Shown here: positions 9,848 to 18,973 of the stretch, one piece after another | Layout: every line of letters begins with the position of its first letter | Numbering within the stretch: the stretch's first letter is position 1 | Source: Edaphobacter modestus | GTDB taxonomy: Bacteria; Acidobacteriota; Terriglobia; Terriglobales; Acidobacteriaceae | NCBI RefSeq assembly: GCF_004217555.1 | Contig: NZ_SHKW01000001.1 | Coordinates: 992,001 to 1,056,000, forward strand | DNA length: 64,000 nucleotides | Direction of reading: 5' to 3' | Position numbers and translations under genes: made by a program | Notes under the pieces: model-generated | Seen by the model: only the letters and a program-made list of their open reading frames with translations | Database searches by the model: none | What the model was told of the DNA's origin: nothing

Positions 9848-10899
9848 CAGGAGGTCCTCGTAGGTGCGCCGCGCGTAACGGCCCAGACCATCAGGCGGGC
9901 GATTGCGTTGACGACGATGGTGACGAGAAAGAGGGCAAGACCGATCTCGATAAGCGCACTGTAGTACAGATCGCCGGTGGCCTCGGAAAACTCATTCGCA
10001 ACGACGCTGGCCAGCGTATATCCGGGAGCGAATAGACTCTTGCTGACAACCGGATGATTGCCGATCACCATCGTGACCGCCATCGTCTCACCCAAAGCGC
10101 GGCCGAGCCCCAGCATCACCGCGCCCACGATTCCGATTCGCGAATTCCGCAGAATGCCGATGCGAATCATCTCCCACCGCGTGGCTCCCAATGCCAGCAC
10201 TGCTTCGCGCTGGCTGTTGGGAACTGCCGTCATGATGTCGCGTGTCAGCGACGAGATGATGGGCAAGATCATGATCGCGAGAATCATGCTCGCCGTAAGC
10301 AGACCCACTCCAAAGTTGGGGCCTTCAAAGAAACCCGTCCAACCCAGCGTCTTTACCAGAAAGGGGCCAAGCCTGTCCCGCATCAGGGGTACCAGCACGA
10401 AGACCGCCCACAGGCCATAAACCACGCTGGGAATCGCGGCCAGCAACTCACTGAGGAACGATATCGGAGCTCGCAGCGGACGAGGGCATAGCTCGGTGAG
10501 AAAGATGGCCACGCCAAGCGCCAGCGGCACGGCCATTGCCAATGCAAGCAACGAAGTCGCCAGCGTACCGTAGATAAATGGAAGAGCCCCGAAGTCTCCC
10601 GAGACCGGATCCCACGCCTCGCGTGTAAAGAACTTCCAGCCGAAGGCGACAAGGCTCAAATGCGAATTACGAATCAAGATCCAGAAGATAAACAGGACAA
10701 TGACAAAGATGGTGCAGGCGCAGACCAGCATCAGCGTGGCAAAACTTGTATCTGCTATCCGTCCGCTGCCACGCGAGTTTAAAAAGCTACGGATTGCTGA
10801 GACCGGTTCCGACGAGGATGACAAGTTGCCTTCCGTCGCGGGAGCCGCAGGAATCGGAGCTCTAACGGGCGATGCGCCGTGTTCTCTTTGAATACTCAT
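9847..10899 (-). CDS. pstC: Phosphate ABC transporter permease PstC
   Basis: A 350-residue permease. A disordered N-terminal 50 residues precede the first membrane helix (LMLVCACTIFVIVLFIFWIL), followed by the PstC-typical WKFFTREAWDPVSGDFGALPF and GTLATSLLALAMAVPLALG. The EAA loop is EAVLALGATRWEMIRIGIL. It pairs with PstA. No strong Shine-Dalgarno site is seen directly before the ATG at 10899. The gene lies 108 bases after pstS, and that gap holds a GC-rich stem-loop that could trim the message so the binding protein is made in excess. Confidence 0.94.
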   Translation of the reverse strand: MSIQREHGASPVRAPIPAAPATEGNLSSSSEPVSAIRSFLNSRGSGRIADTSFATLMLVCACTIFVIVLFIFWILIRNSHLSLVAFGWKFFTREAWDPVSGDFGALPFIYGTLATSLLALAMAVPLALGVAIFLTELCPRPLRAPISFLSELLAAIPSVVYGLWAVFVLVPLMRDRLGPFLVKTLGWTGFFEGPNFGVGLLTASMILAIMILPIISSLTRDIMTAVPNSQREAVLALGATRWEMIRIGILRNSRIGIVGAVMLGLGRALGETMAVTMVIGNHPVVSKSLFAPGYTLASVVANEFSEATGDLYYSALIEIGLALFLVTIVVNAIARLMVWAVTRGAPTRTS

Positions 10900-10961
10900 G
10901 CGACGGGAGAAAAATAATTCCTGCTAAGGACGTTCAGTGTGATTGTATCCGGTAAAACAGG

Positions 10962-11001
10962 CACGCCGCGCGAATCCCGATAGCAAAACACGCGCGGCGC
11001 G
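10962..11001 (-). other. GC-rich stem-loop between pstS and pstC
   Basis: Arms 10962-10972 (CACGCCGCGCG) and 10991-11001 (CGCGCGGCGCG) pair over 11 positions with one mismatch, around an 18-base loop. No run of T follows on the minus strand, so it is not a full intrinsic terminator. Similar hairpins downstream of binding-protein genes in ABC operons stabilise the upstream message and reduce permease expression; that role is inferred here. Confidence 0.6.
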
Positions 11002-11007
11002 ATTCCA

Positions 11008-12015
11008 TTATTTGATCTGAGCAACCGTCTTGCGAACCATGTCCTGCACCTGCTTCGGCAACGAGGCATAACTCAAAGCTGAAGCCTCAGGCTCGCCGCG
11101 ATCGAGCATCCAGTTCAAAAAGTCTTTCAGCGCTTTTGTCTTCGCTGCATCGGTGGAATGGATCGGAACCAGCAGCCACGTGAAGCTGGAGATCGGGTAC
11201 GAAGCTGCTCCCTGCGCATTGGTGATCGATACGCGATAGTCAGCAGGCATCGATTTCGCTGCAGATGCAGCCGCCGCAGTCACGCCATCGGTCGAGGCCT
11301 TTACAAACTTGCCCGATGCGTTCTTCACCGAACCGAACGACATCTTGTTCTGCAACGCGTAGATCAGTTCCACGTAACCGAACGAATTCGGCGACTGGCG
11401 GACCATTCCAGCGACGCCCTCATTGCCCTTCTGCCCGATGCCGGTGGGCCATTTGACTGAAGCGTTCCTACCGACTTTGCTCAGCCAGTCAGGGCTGACC
11501 TTCGAGAGATAGTCTGTAAAAATAAAGGTCGTTCCGCTTCCTTCAGAGCGGTAGACGGGAAGAATCGCCTTATCCGGCAGGCTTACACCCGGATTATCTT
11601 TAGCGATACGGCCGTCATTCCACTTGGTGATCTTGCCGAGATAGATGTCGGCGATCACATCGCCCGAAAAGTTCAAATCTTTATTCACGCCGGGCAGGTT
11701 ATACACGGGAACCACCGCGCCTAGAACAGTAGGAATGGCCATGACCTTGACCTTCGCCTGCGCGAGTTGCTCGTCGGTCATCGTGACATCCGACGCACCG
11801 AAGTCTACGATTCCGTCCGATACCTGGCGAATCCCGCCGCCCGAACCGATGGACTGGTAGTTGATCTTCACCGAAGGATGCTGCTGGTTATACTCGCTGA
11901 ACCACTTCGAATAGATCGGATACGGAAACGTAGCTCCAGCCCCGTTCAAGTTCTGTGCGCCGGCTCCGATGGCCGCGAAAGCCAACACGCCTGCTGCAAT
12001 GATGCTCTTTTTCAC
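11008..12015 (-). CDS. pstS: Periplasmic phosphate-binding protein PstS
   Basis: 335 residues with a cleavable signal peptide (KKSIIAAGVLAFAAIGAGA, then Q). Phosphate-binding segments typical of PstS are present: GAGATFPYPIYSKW, SIGSGGGIRQ, DFGASD and RSEGSGTTFIF. A GTG start at 12015 is chosen because GAGGGGGAAGT precedes it and it starts exactly at the signal peptide; the frame extends another 13 codons without a signal-like sequence. It delivers phosphate to PstCAB. It is separated from phoR by 107 bases that contain a Pho-box-like promoter, so it is probably strongly induced when phosphate is scarce. Confidence 0.95.
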   Translation of the reverse strand: MKKSIIAAGVLAFAAIGAGAQNLNGAGATFPYPIYSKWFSEYNQQHPSVKINYQSIGSGGGIRQVSDGIVDFGASDVTMTDEQLAQAKVKVMAIPTVLGAVVPVYNLPGVNKDLNFSGDVIADIYLGKITKWNDGRIAKDNPGVSLPDKAILPVYRSEGSGTTFIFTDYLSKVSPDWLSKVGRNASVKWPTGIGQKGNEGVAGMVRQSPNSFGYVELIYALQNKMSFGSVKNASGKFVKASTDGVTAAAASAAKSMPADYRVSITNAQGAASYPISSFTWLLVPIHSTDAAKTKALKDFLNWMLDRGEPEASALSYASLPKQVQDMVRKTVAQIK

Positions 12016-12081
12016 ACTTCCCCCTCGCAAATAATATGCAGGCTGAACCCGCATACCTGCATTTAAGTGTGCGCGGGAATT

Positions 12082-12109
12082 GTTACGGCAAGGTTACATC
12101 GCAGTGAAA
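12082..12109 (-). promoter_or_regulatory. Candidate Pho box (PhoB site) upstream of pstS
   Basis: On the minus strand three related hexamers occur at exactly 11-base intervals: TTTCAC (12109-12104), TGTAAC (12098-12093) and CGTAAC (12087-12082). A weaker fourth, TGTTTT (12120-12115), continues the phase. PhoB binds direct repeats of 7-bp units with 11-bp periodicity that resemble CTGT(C/A)AY, so both sequence and spacing fit. A possible -10 element, TTAAAT, lies about 15 bases downstream, which would place the box over the -35 position as in class II Pho promoters. The location, just after phoR and before the pstS leader, supports the call. Binding itself is not shown. Confidence 0.7.
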
Positions 12110-12122
12110 CGACGAAAACAGG

Positions 12123-13472
12123 CTAGATAGCCCCACTCGAAGCTCTTGGCAGAGTGAAAATAAAGGTGCTTCCGGTACCAAGCTCGCTCTCCACCCGGAT
12201 CGTTCCCCCCTGCGTCTCCACGACATGGCGGGCAATCGCCAATCCAAGCCCGGTTCCCCCTGACTCTCGCGACCGAGCTTTGTCCACCCGATAGAACCTC
12301 TCAAAGATCCTCGACTGGTGCTCGGAAGCGATTCCCTGACCGAAGTCCTGGACACGGAATTCTACCCCCTCGATCTCAGCCTTCACGCTGACGAGCACCC
12401 GGCTCGGCTCTTCCGGGCGTGGCTTCCCATACTTGATTGCATTTTCAATCAGATTGCTTAACACCTGAACGACCGCATCCTGATCCGCATAGACTTCACA
12501 GTCCGTCGCCTCCCCTATCCTAAGAACAGCCTCTTCATCCTGCACCATCCCGCTCATCGCCTGAACTGCATCGCGCACGAGCATATCGGCGCGAACCGCG
12601 GCCGGATGAAGCTCCTGCTCGGACGACTCAACCCTCGCCATCACCAGAAGATCCTCGGTCAGGCGATTCATACGCGTCGCGTTCTTATGGATCGTCGATA
12701 AAAACTCGCGAGCCTGAGGGCTCAGGCTGTCCTCATGGTCCAATAAGGTCTCTACGTATCCTGTAATCGAGGTCAGCGGCGTCCGCAGCTCATGGCTCAC
12801 ATTCGCGACAAACTCGCGCTGGGTCCGTTCCATCTGCTCGATCCGGGTAATGTCGTGGAGCACGGCGACAGCTCCGCCTCCCGGCATTGGCGAGGCAGCC
12901 ACCTCGAAGATCCGGCCCGGCAAAAGCGAGGTAGACCGCCGCTCGCTCACCACACGTTGCTCCAGGGCAAGCCGCACGCACTCCAGCACTTCAGGGTCGC
13001 GAATGGTCTGCACCAGCGCGTGACCTATCCGGACGGAGCTCGAAAACGGCGTCCCCGGAATCAGTTTTTGCATTCGCTGATTCGTCCACTGGATGCGTCC
13101 CGCCACATCGACCGCAACGACGGCATCTTGCATGCTGTCGATCATCGCTTCCAGCTCCCGCCTGCTCTCGGCGGCGTTGGTCAGCATCTGTTCAACATGA
13201 TTGGAAGAGTGCGAAATCGCCTGAGCCAGCCCCTCGAAGTCACTGAACCGCGGAGTCGGAACGACCACAGGACTCGTGCCGATGGCCGCCGCGGCAGTTT
13301 CGAAGTTTGCGAGGTCTCGCTGCGGCAGACGCGACGCCAGGACGGCAACGAACACGCCGCATCCCAGGACGACCAGCATTTTAACGAGCCATCCGTCGAG
13401 TCCCAGTAAAGCAACGAAGGCCAACGCGACCGTTATGCATAGAAAAAACGAGAAAAACAGACGACGCGTCAC
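12123..13472 (-). CDS. phoR: Phosphate regulon sensor histidine kinase PhoR
   Basis: 449 residues. Two adjacent membrane helices (about residues 5-24 and 29-47) without a real periplasmic domain are typical of PhoR, which senses Pst/PhoU from inside. Next come a linker, a PAS domain (about 105-210, MQDAVVAVDVAGRIQWTN), the phosphoacceptor FVANVSHELRTPLTS (His227) and an ATPase domain with the N box, DFGQGI and GGTGLGLAI motifs. The start is GTG at 13472 with GAGGG twelve bases upstream. The gene follows phoB by 12 bases. The preceding response regulator and the pst genes downstream make the PhoR identity secure despite the large kinase family. Confidence 0.92.
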   Translation of the reverse strand: MTRRLFFSFFLCITVALAFVALLGLDGWLVKMLVVLGCGVFVAVLASRLPQRDLANFETAAAAIGTSPVVVPTPRFSDFEGLAQAISHSSNHVEQMLTNAAESRRELEAMIDSMQDAVVAVDVAGRIQWTNQRMQKLIPGTPFSSSVRIGHALVQTIRDPEVLECVRLALEQRVVSERRSTSLLPGRIFEVAASPMPGGGAVAVLHDITRIEQMERTQREFVANVSHELRTPLTSITGYVETLLDHEDSLSPQAREFLSTIHKNATRMNRLTEDLLVMARVESSEQELHPAAVRADMLVRDAVQAMSGMVQDEEAVLRIGEATDCEVYADQDAVVQVLSNLIENAIKYGKPRPEEPSRVLVSVKAEIEGVEFRVQDFGQGIASEHQSRIFERFYRVDKARSRESGGTGLGLAIARHVVETQGGTIRVESELGTGSTFIFTLPRASSGAI

Positions 13473-13484
13473 GGCTAACCCTCT

Positions 13485-14195
13485 TTAAGCCGGAATCTGC
13501 GCCGTCTTCGGGATTTCAAATCGGTATCCTGCACCGCGCATCGTCTTAAGAAAACGTGGCGTCTCAGCGTCCAGCTCGATCTTCTCCCGAATTCTACGCA
13601 CATACACGTCGACCGAGCGCGGCGTTACGAATCGCGCATCGCCCCAGACCGCATCAAGCAAGTGGTCACGGCTGAAGACTCGTCCAGGATGCCGAGCAAG
13701 ATAATCGAGAAGGCGAAACTCCGTCGCCGTCGTCGTCACCAGATCGCCACCGACACGAAGCTGCATCGCGCCGCCATCAATCTCAATATTCTCAAACTTC
13801 ACCACGGACGGCGTGGTTGGCCGTTCAAACCGACGCAACACGGCCTTCACTCGCGCCACCAGCTCGCGCGTTCCGAAAGGCTTCGTGATGTAGTCGTCTG
13901 CCCCTAGATCAAGACCGTGTACCCGATCGCTCTCCGCCGCGCGCGCAGTCAGGAAGATGATCGGCACCACGCTCAACGTAGGATTCTGCCGCAGTCTGCG
14001 GCAAAGATCCAGGCCATCTCCACCCGGGACCATGATATCCAGAAGAAATAGAGCGGGGGGTTGACGCTCTGCATCGGGAAGTACCTGTCCTACAGCAAGA
14101 TAGGGACGGACCGTGAATCCGGAACTTTCCAAGTGATATTGCACCAGCCGAGAGATATCGGCGTCATCTTCCAACAGAAAAATCGTCTGACTCAA
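13485..14195 (-). CDS. phoB: Phosphate response regulator PhoB
   Basis: 236 residues from a proposed TTG start at 14195 (GAGG nine bases before it), giving the usual OmpR/PhoB-family length; the frame runs further upstream but without family similarity. The receiver domain has acidic pocket EDD (9-11), phosphoacceptor Asp53 (FLLDIMVPGG), Thr/Ser in LTARA and Lys in TKPFG. The winged-helix DNA-binding domain spans about 135-230, with LLDYLARHPGRVFSRDHLLDAVWG and the RSVDVYVRRIREKIE recognition region. It is first in the pho-pst cluster. A TTG start can limit translation of a regulator; this is inference. Confidence 0.9.
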   Translation of the reverse strand: MSQTIFLLEDDADISRLVQYHLESSGFTVRPYLAVGQVLPDAERQPPALFLLDIMVPGGDGLDLCRRLRQNPTLSVVPIIFLTARAAESDRVHGLDLGADDYITKPFGTRELVARVKAVLRRFERPTTPSVVKFENIEIDGGAMQLRVGGDLVTTTATEFRLLDYLARHPGRVFSRDHLLDAVWGDARFVTPRSVDVYVRRIREKIELDAETPRFLKTMRGAGYRFEIPKTAQIPA

Positions 14196-14364
14196 AGGGA
14201 TCGACCTCAACCGAATTACGCGACGTTTCCGTCTACAGCTTAGCGTAATAAGAGTTCCAGAATTGCTAACGTACGGTAAATCCTCGGTGACTGGTTTCGA
14301 GGGACCTGCGTACGTATACTGAGAAGGGCGTCTGCTAGACTTTCCCTCTCGTTCCAACAGAACA

Positions 14365-14769
14365 ATGCTCGCCCTTGATGGAATGAATTTTATGGTGCAG
14401 AACCCCCACCTCGTTCTCTGTGTCGATGACGAACTGGTCGGACTCAAGGTCCGAAAGATTCTCCTTGAGCGGGCCGGCTACCAGGTCCTCACCGCCCTCG
14501 ATGGCACAAGCGGACTTCGTCTCTTCGAGACAGAGCCGGTTGAAGCCGTTGTACTCGACTATTCCATGCCCGGAATGCATGGTGGTGAGGTCGCAGGACG
14601 TATGCGCCAGATCAAGCCCCAGGTTCCGATTCTTCTTCTCTCTGCGTATATTGGTCTCCCCTCAGAAGTTACCTCTCTGGTCGACCTATACATGACCAAG
14701 GGGGAAGGGGCTCCCATTCTGCTGCAAAAGCTTCAGAGCCTGCTGCGACAATCCGTAACGACGCAGTAA
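14365..14769 (+). CDS. Stand-alone response regulator receiver protein
   Basis: 134 residues comprising a single receiver domain and no output domain. The acidic pair (VDDE, 21-22) and phosphoacceptor Asp65 (VVLDYSMPG) are present; the usual KP motif is replaced by TKGEG near the end. Start is uncertain: ATGs at 14365, 14383 and 14392 are in frame and none has a clear Shine-Dalgarno site. A -10-like TATACT (14315-14320) precedes it. It is followed after 21 bases by a histidine kinase on the same strand, so the two probably form a signalling pair in which the receiver relays or buffers phosphate. Confidence 0.85.
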   Translation: MLALDGMNFMVQNPHLVLCVDDELVGLKVRKILLERAGYQVLTALDGTSGLRLFETEPVEAVVLDYSMPGMHGGEVAGRMRQIKPQVPILLLSAYIGLPSEVTSLVDLYMTKGEGAPILLQKLQSLLRQSVTTQ

Positions 14770-14790
14770 CCGAGACAGGCCACCGACGAC

Positions 14791-16569
14791 GTGAATCTTA
14801 CCCAGTTCAATCGAATCCTGCGGCAGGTCTTTTTGCTTCCCGTCATCGCTCTGCTGATCACGGCTGGAGCACTGTACCTGCAGGTACGCGGAGCCAATGA
14901 GACCGTTCGGCTCATCCAGAAGGCCGACGCAAACATTGCGCAGGCTGCACAGGTCGCCAAACTCATCGCCGACGAAGAATCCGGCCTGCGTGGCTATGAA
15001 GCCACAGGAGATGATCGTTTTCTGGCGGATTTTCGCCAGGCCGAAGCCAACATCCCTGCGGAACTGGACAACCTCTCCTCGGCCGTTCGCCTAGACCCCG
15101 TGCAAAGGGACAATCTCCAGGATCTCCTCAACGAATATCAGAACTGGCATGACGCCTTCGCTCTTCCCATCATGGCCACCGTCCGGGCCGGAGGAAAGGC
15201 AAACGACGTCGATCTCAATCTCTATGGCAAGACGCTGATGAATAAGGTTCGGGAGGATCTCGGCGCCATTACAAAGCATGCCGAGGGCAGTCGATCCGTT
15301 CGCATCCGGGAGTGGCACCGCCAGGTCCTGAACATGGTGGAGGCTCTCATCGCCATCGCCCTTGGAATGGGCGTCCTCATCGGGCTCTTCACTCGCAGCA
15401 GGCTCAATGCTGTCTCCTCGGCCTATCGAACCTCCCTTGAGGTCCTCAGCCATCGCGCGGAGGAGATCTTCCAGTCAGAACAGCGTCTGCGCACCACCCT
15501 GGCCTCTATCGGAGACGGTGTGATCACCTGTGATTTCGAAGGTCGCATCCAGATGATGAACCCGGTGGCCGCCGAGCTTACGGGCTGGAGCCAGCAAGAA
15601 GCCTTCAACTGCCTGCTCGAAGACGTCTTCCGCATCGTCAACGAGAAGACCGGCGCAGTCGTCGAAACTCCGGTCGCCAAAGTCAAGCGCCTTGGTGGCG
15701 TTGTGGGCCTGGCCCATGACACTGCACTCATCCGTAAAGATGGAACACGGATTCTCATCGCCGACAGCGGCGCTCCGATCCCCGATCAGACGGGCGAGAT
15801 CGTTGGCATCGTCCTTGTATTCCGCGATATCACGCTCGAACGCCGTACTCAGGAAACTCTTCTCGCCAACGAAAAGCTTGCCGTAGCCGGACGCCTCGCC
15901 GCCACCATCGCGCACGAGATCCATAACCCCCTCGACGCCGTATCGAACCTTCTCTACCTTTTACGAACCGGCGGCACCGAGGAGGAATCTCGGCAGTTCA
16001 TTGACATGGCCGAAAGCGAGCTGGCTCGGGTTACACAGATCAGCCGCGCGATGCTGGGCCTCTATCGCGAGTCTCGCGCTCCCGTCCCTGTCGATCTCAA
16101 GAGCATCCTCGAAGACATTCTTCTTCTCATGGAGCACCGCTTTCACGAGCTCGGCGTCGGAATCCGTACCGATCTCCCCTCTCCGGTCGTCGTCGAAGCT
16201 TTTCCCGCGGAGCTCCGCCAGGTCTTTACCAACCTCATCACCAACGCGGCGGAAGCTGCCAGTCCCGGCGGGGAGATCCACGTTTCAGTCACCGGGGCTG
16301 GAGGACCTGGAGCCCTCGTGACCATCTCCGATAACGGCGCGGGGATCCCCGAAGTTGTCCGATCGCAGCTCTTCCGGCCCTTTTTCACAACCAAGGGGGA
16401 GCACGGGACCGGGCTCGGCCTGTGGGTCAGCCGCGGCATCGTCAGTAAACACGGTGGAAGGATTGAGATCGCCAGCGACACCAGTGCCGGCTCCCACGGC
16501 ACCGTCGTCACCGTATCCCTGTCAGAAAAACCGGAGATCGCTACTGCAGCAGCTCTGCCGCAGCTTTAG
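14791..16569 (+). CDS. CHASE3-PAS sensor histidine kinase
   Basis: 592 residues. A membrane helix (about 13-31), an all-helical extracytoplasmic CHASE3-like domain (35-178, [18 protein letters not shown]) and a second helix (about 183-201) are followed by a PAS domain (228-350, [20 protein letters not shown]). The kinase core has His375 in [15 protein letters not shown], then an HATPase domain ending with [17 protein letters not shown]. The start is GTG at 14791. The ligand is unknown; CHASE3 domains sense diverse signals. The kinase core closely resembles that of the soluble kinase at 18974-20164. The stop overlaps the convergent threonine aldolase stop by four bases. Confidence 0.85.
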   Translation: MNLTQFNRILRQVFLLPVIALLITAGALYLQVRGANETVRLIQKADANIAQAAQVAKLIADEESGLRGYEATGDDRFLADFRQAEANIPAELDNLSSAVRLDPVQRDNLQDLLNEYQNWHDAFALPIMATVRAGGKANDVDLNLYGKTLMNKVREDLGAITKHAEGSRSVRIREWHRQVLNMVEALIAIALGMGVLIGLFTRSRLNAVSSAYRTSLEVLSHRAEEIFQSEQRLRTTLASIGDGVITCDFEGRIQMMNPVAAELTGWSQQEAFNCLLEDVFRIVNEKTGAVVETPVAKVKRLGGVVGLAHDTALIRKDGTRILIADSGAPIPDQTGEIVGIVLVFRDITLERRTQETLLANEKLAVAGRLAATIAHEIHNPLDAVSNLLYLLRTGGTEEESRQFIDMAESELARVTQISRAMLGLYRESRAPVPVDLKSILEDILLLMEHRFHELGVGIRTDLPSPVVVEAFPAELRQVFTNLITNAAEAASPGGEIHVSVTGAGGPGALVTISDNGAGIPEVVRSQLFRPFFTTKGEHGTGLGLWVSRGIVSKHGGRIEIASDTSAGSHGTVVTVSLSEKPEIATAAALPQL

Positions 16570-17594
16570 AACGCTCCAAGCTCGGTCGCCACAACTCCCG
16601 CAGCTTCCCGGCAGTCTTCACGGCTAACGTCGTAGTGCGTCACAAAGCGGACACGATGCGGCCCGATCGCGCTCGCCAGCACGCCCTTCCGCTTCAACGC
16701 CGCGCAAAAGGCTGCCGCATCGGCCTCTCCGCGTAAGTCGAAGATTACGATGTTCGTCTCCACGGCATTCAGGTCGATCTCCGCGCTGGCCTGTTCCGCC
16801 ACCGCCTCCGCCAGCAACCTCGCATTGGAATGATCGTCCGCAAGCCGCTTTGTCATATCCTTCAAGGCGATCAGGCCTGCCGCCGCAATCACTCCCGCTT
16901 GCCGCATTCCTCCACCCAGCGCCTTGCGGAAGATCCTCGCCCGTTCTATCGCCTTTGTCGAGCCCACCAGCATAGATCCCACCGGCGCTCCCAGTCCCTT
17001 CGACAGGCAGAACATCACCGTATCGAATCCCTCCGTCAACTCGGCCACGGTCAGATTCAGCGCGGTCGCGGCATTGAACACCCGCGCCCCGTCCAGGTGC
17101 ACCGGCAGCCCTACTGCCTTCGCTCCACGCCAGATCTCCTTCAGCACTTCCAGCGGAGTAACCGTTCCGCCCGCCATATTGTGGCTATTCTCAAGACACA
17201 CCAGCCCCGTGGGCTGACGGTAATAGATCTTCGGTCCGATCGCGTGGCGGATCTTTTCCCACGTCAAAATTCCACGCTCCCCTTCGACGGTGCGCGCCTG
17301 GCAGCCCGCAAAGGCGGCCATCATGGCCATCTCCCAGTCCAGCACGTGCGACCGCGATTCGCAGATGACCTCCTGCCCATGCTCCGTATGCAGACGGATC
17401 GCAATCTGGTTTCCCATCGTTCCCGTCGGGACAAAGATCGCAGCCTCCCTGCCAAAGACGGTTGCGGCCTCCTTCTCCAGCCGGTTCACCGTCGGGTCTT
17501 CGCCGTACACGTCATCCCCCACTTCAGCCTCGGCCATAGCCTTTCGCATCGCCTCTGTTGGTCGTGTCACGGTATCGCTGCGCAGATCGATCAT
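16566..17594 (-). CDS. ltaE: Low-specificity L-threonine aldolase
   Basis: 342 residues, matching the family length. A PLP enzyme that cleaves L-threonine or L-allo-threonine to glycine and acetaldehyde. It begins [19 protein letters not shown] with [12 protein letters not shown], the hallmark of the beta-eliminating lyase/threonine aldolase group. The PLP lysine is in [15 protein letters not shown], and ENSHNMAGG and [11 protein letters not shown] form the cofactor pocket. The ATG at 17594 is chosen over 17624 because the homology starts there and GGAG lies upstream. It follows hemW by 34 bases and is probably in the same transcript. Confidence 0.92.
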   Translation of the reverse strand: MIDLRSDTVTRPTEAMRKAMAEAEVGDDVYGEDPTVNRLEKEAATVFGREAAIFVPTGTMGNQIAIRLHTEHGQEVICESRSHVLDWEMAMMAAFAGCQARTVEGERGILTWEKIRHAIGPKIYYRQPTGLVCLENSHNMAGGTVTPLEVLKEIWRGAKAVGLPVHLDGARVFNAATALNLTVAELTEGFDTVMFCLSKGLGAPVGSMLVGSTKAIERARIFRKALGGGMRQAGVIAAAGLIALKDMTKRLADDHSNARLLAEAVAEQASAEIDLNAVETNIVIFDLRGEADAAAFCAALKRKGVLASAIGPHRVRFVTHYDVSREDCREAAGVVATELGAF

Positions 17595-17628
17595 GCTCTC
17601 TTTCTCTCCTGTCCTTTCACTCATGCTT

Positions 17629-18846
17629 CTAGGTCGTTGCGGGAGCCAGCAGACGGCTGAAGACCTCATTGGAGGCCAGCCGCCCTCGCGCCGTAAGCCA
17701 GACTCGATCGCCATGCCCTGCAAGAAACCCGGCCTCGCGAGCATCGCTCAAACCGGGCATCGTCCCGGCAACCATCGCTCGACCGAACTTCTCACGCAGG
17801 GAGCCGAGGTCTACGCCCTCGATCAGCCGGAGTCCAAGGAACAGCGACTCTTCGAAAGCCGCTTCCCTTCCTACCCATTCCGGCTCAGGTCTCTTTTCCT
17901 TATCCGCAAAGATAGCCAATGGCCCTTGTGCGGCGTCGCCCACGTAGACATCCAGGTCATCCACATTCTGAAATCGAACAGCGTCTTCCCCAGCTGCCAA
18001 CATCGAATGCGCGTCGAGCCCGAAGCCGACATAGGGCAAGCGCCTCCAGTACTTCATGTTGTGCCGCGACGTATATCCCTCGCGCGCGAAGTTCGAGATC
18101 TCGTACTGCCGCATTCCGTTTCCATTCAGAATCTCGCAGCCAATCTCATACCACGCAGCCGTCTCGTCCTCTTCGGGAACACTCGCAGCGCCATACCTTC
18201 CTCCCCCGGAGAGTACTTCGCGTCCTAACCGCGACTCTTCATCAACCTCCAGCATGTATACGCTCGCATGGGTCACACCGCTGGCCAATGTGCGTTCCAG
18301 CGATTCTCTCCACGTCGCCTCCGTCTGATGCGGCAACCCGACAATGAGGTCCATGCCGATCTTTGGAACTCCCGCCGCTCGCAGCCGTTCAATCTCCGTC
18401 TCGCACATCGCTCCTGTATGCAGCCGGCCCACTGCCTTAGCCTCGTGATCCACGAACGACTGCACGCCCAGGCTGATGCGGTTCGTCCCCTGACGCAGAA
18501 GCTCCTCCAGCGTCTTGTCTGCGAGCTGTCCTGGCGCACACTCCAGCGTCACCTCGGCGCCGGCGGCAATCTCGAACCTATCGCGTATCGCCGAAAAGAT
18601 GCGCTGAAACTGCTCTGCTGACAGCAGGCTCGGTGTCCCGCCTCCGAAGTACAGGGAGTCGGTCACGCTCTCCAACTGCGCTCCCAGGGCTTCCGCCGTT
18701 CGCCGCGCCTCGCGTATCTCTTCGCACAGCCGATCCACATAGGCATCCATCCGCGTGGCCCCGAATGCATCCGAAGCAAAGTTGCAGAAGCTGCACTTCG
18801 CCTTGCAGAACGGGATGGAAAGGTATAAGCCGACCGCGGGATTCAC
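17629..18846 (-). CDS. hemW: Radical SAM protein HemW (haem chaperone, CPO-III-like)
   Basis: 405 residues. The radical SAM cysteines are C14-x3-C18-x2-C21 ([12 protein letters not shown]), followed by [11 protein letters not shown], and the C-terminal HemN_C-type domain includes [19 protein letters not shown]. The motif starts at the very N-terminus and the protein lacks the longer N-terminal region of HemN, which favours HemW, a haem-binding protein that inserts haem into respiratory enzymes, over true oxygen-independent coproporphyrinogen oxidase. ATG start at 18846. It is followed by ltaE. Confidence 0.88.
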   Translation of the reverse strand: MNPAVGLYLSIPFCKAKCSFCNFASDAFGATRMDAYVDRLCEEIREARRTAEALGAQLESVTDSLYFGGGTPSLLSAEQFQRIFSAIRDRFEIAAGAEVTLECAPGQLADKTLEELLRQGTNRISLGVQSFVDHEAKAVGRLHTGAMCETEIERLRAAGVPKIGMDLIVGLPHQTEATWRESLERTLASGVTHASVYMLEVDEESRLGREVLSGGGRYGAASVPEEDETAAWYEIGCEILNGNGMRQYEISNFAREGYTSRHNMKYWRRLPYVGFGLDAHSMLAAGEDAVRFQNVDDLDVYVGDAAQGPLAIFADKEKRPEPEWVGREAAFEESLFLGLRLIEGVDLGSLREKFGRAMVAGTMPGLSDAREAGFLAGHGDRVWLTARGRLASNEVFSRLLAPATT

Positions 18847-18973
18847 AGCGAGAATGCCTCGACCTCTATTGTTTCATGCGCGTCATGCAGGCGGGGCAAG
18901 AGGTACCGCATCCGCTTCATCCCAGGAGAAACGACCGAAGCTCGTCCCACAAAACACCCGGCACAACCTCAGC

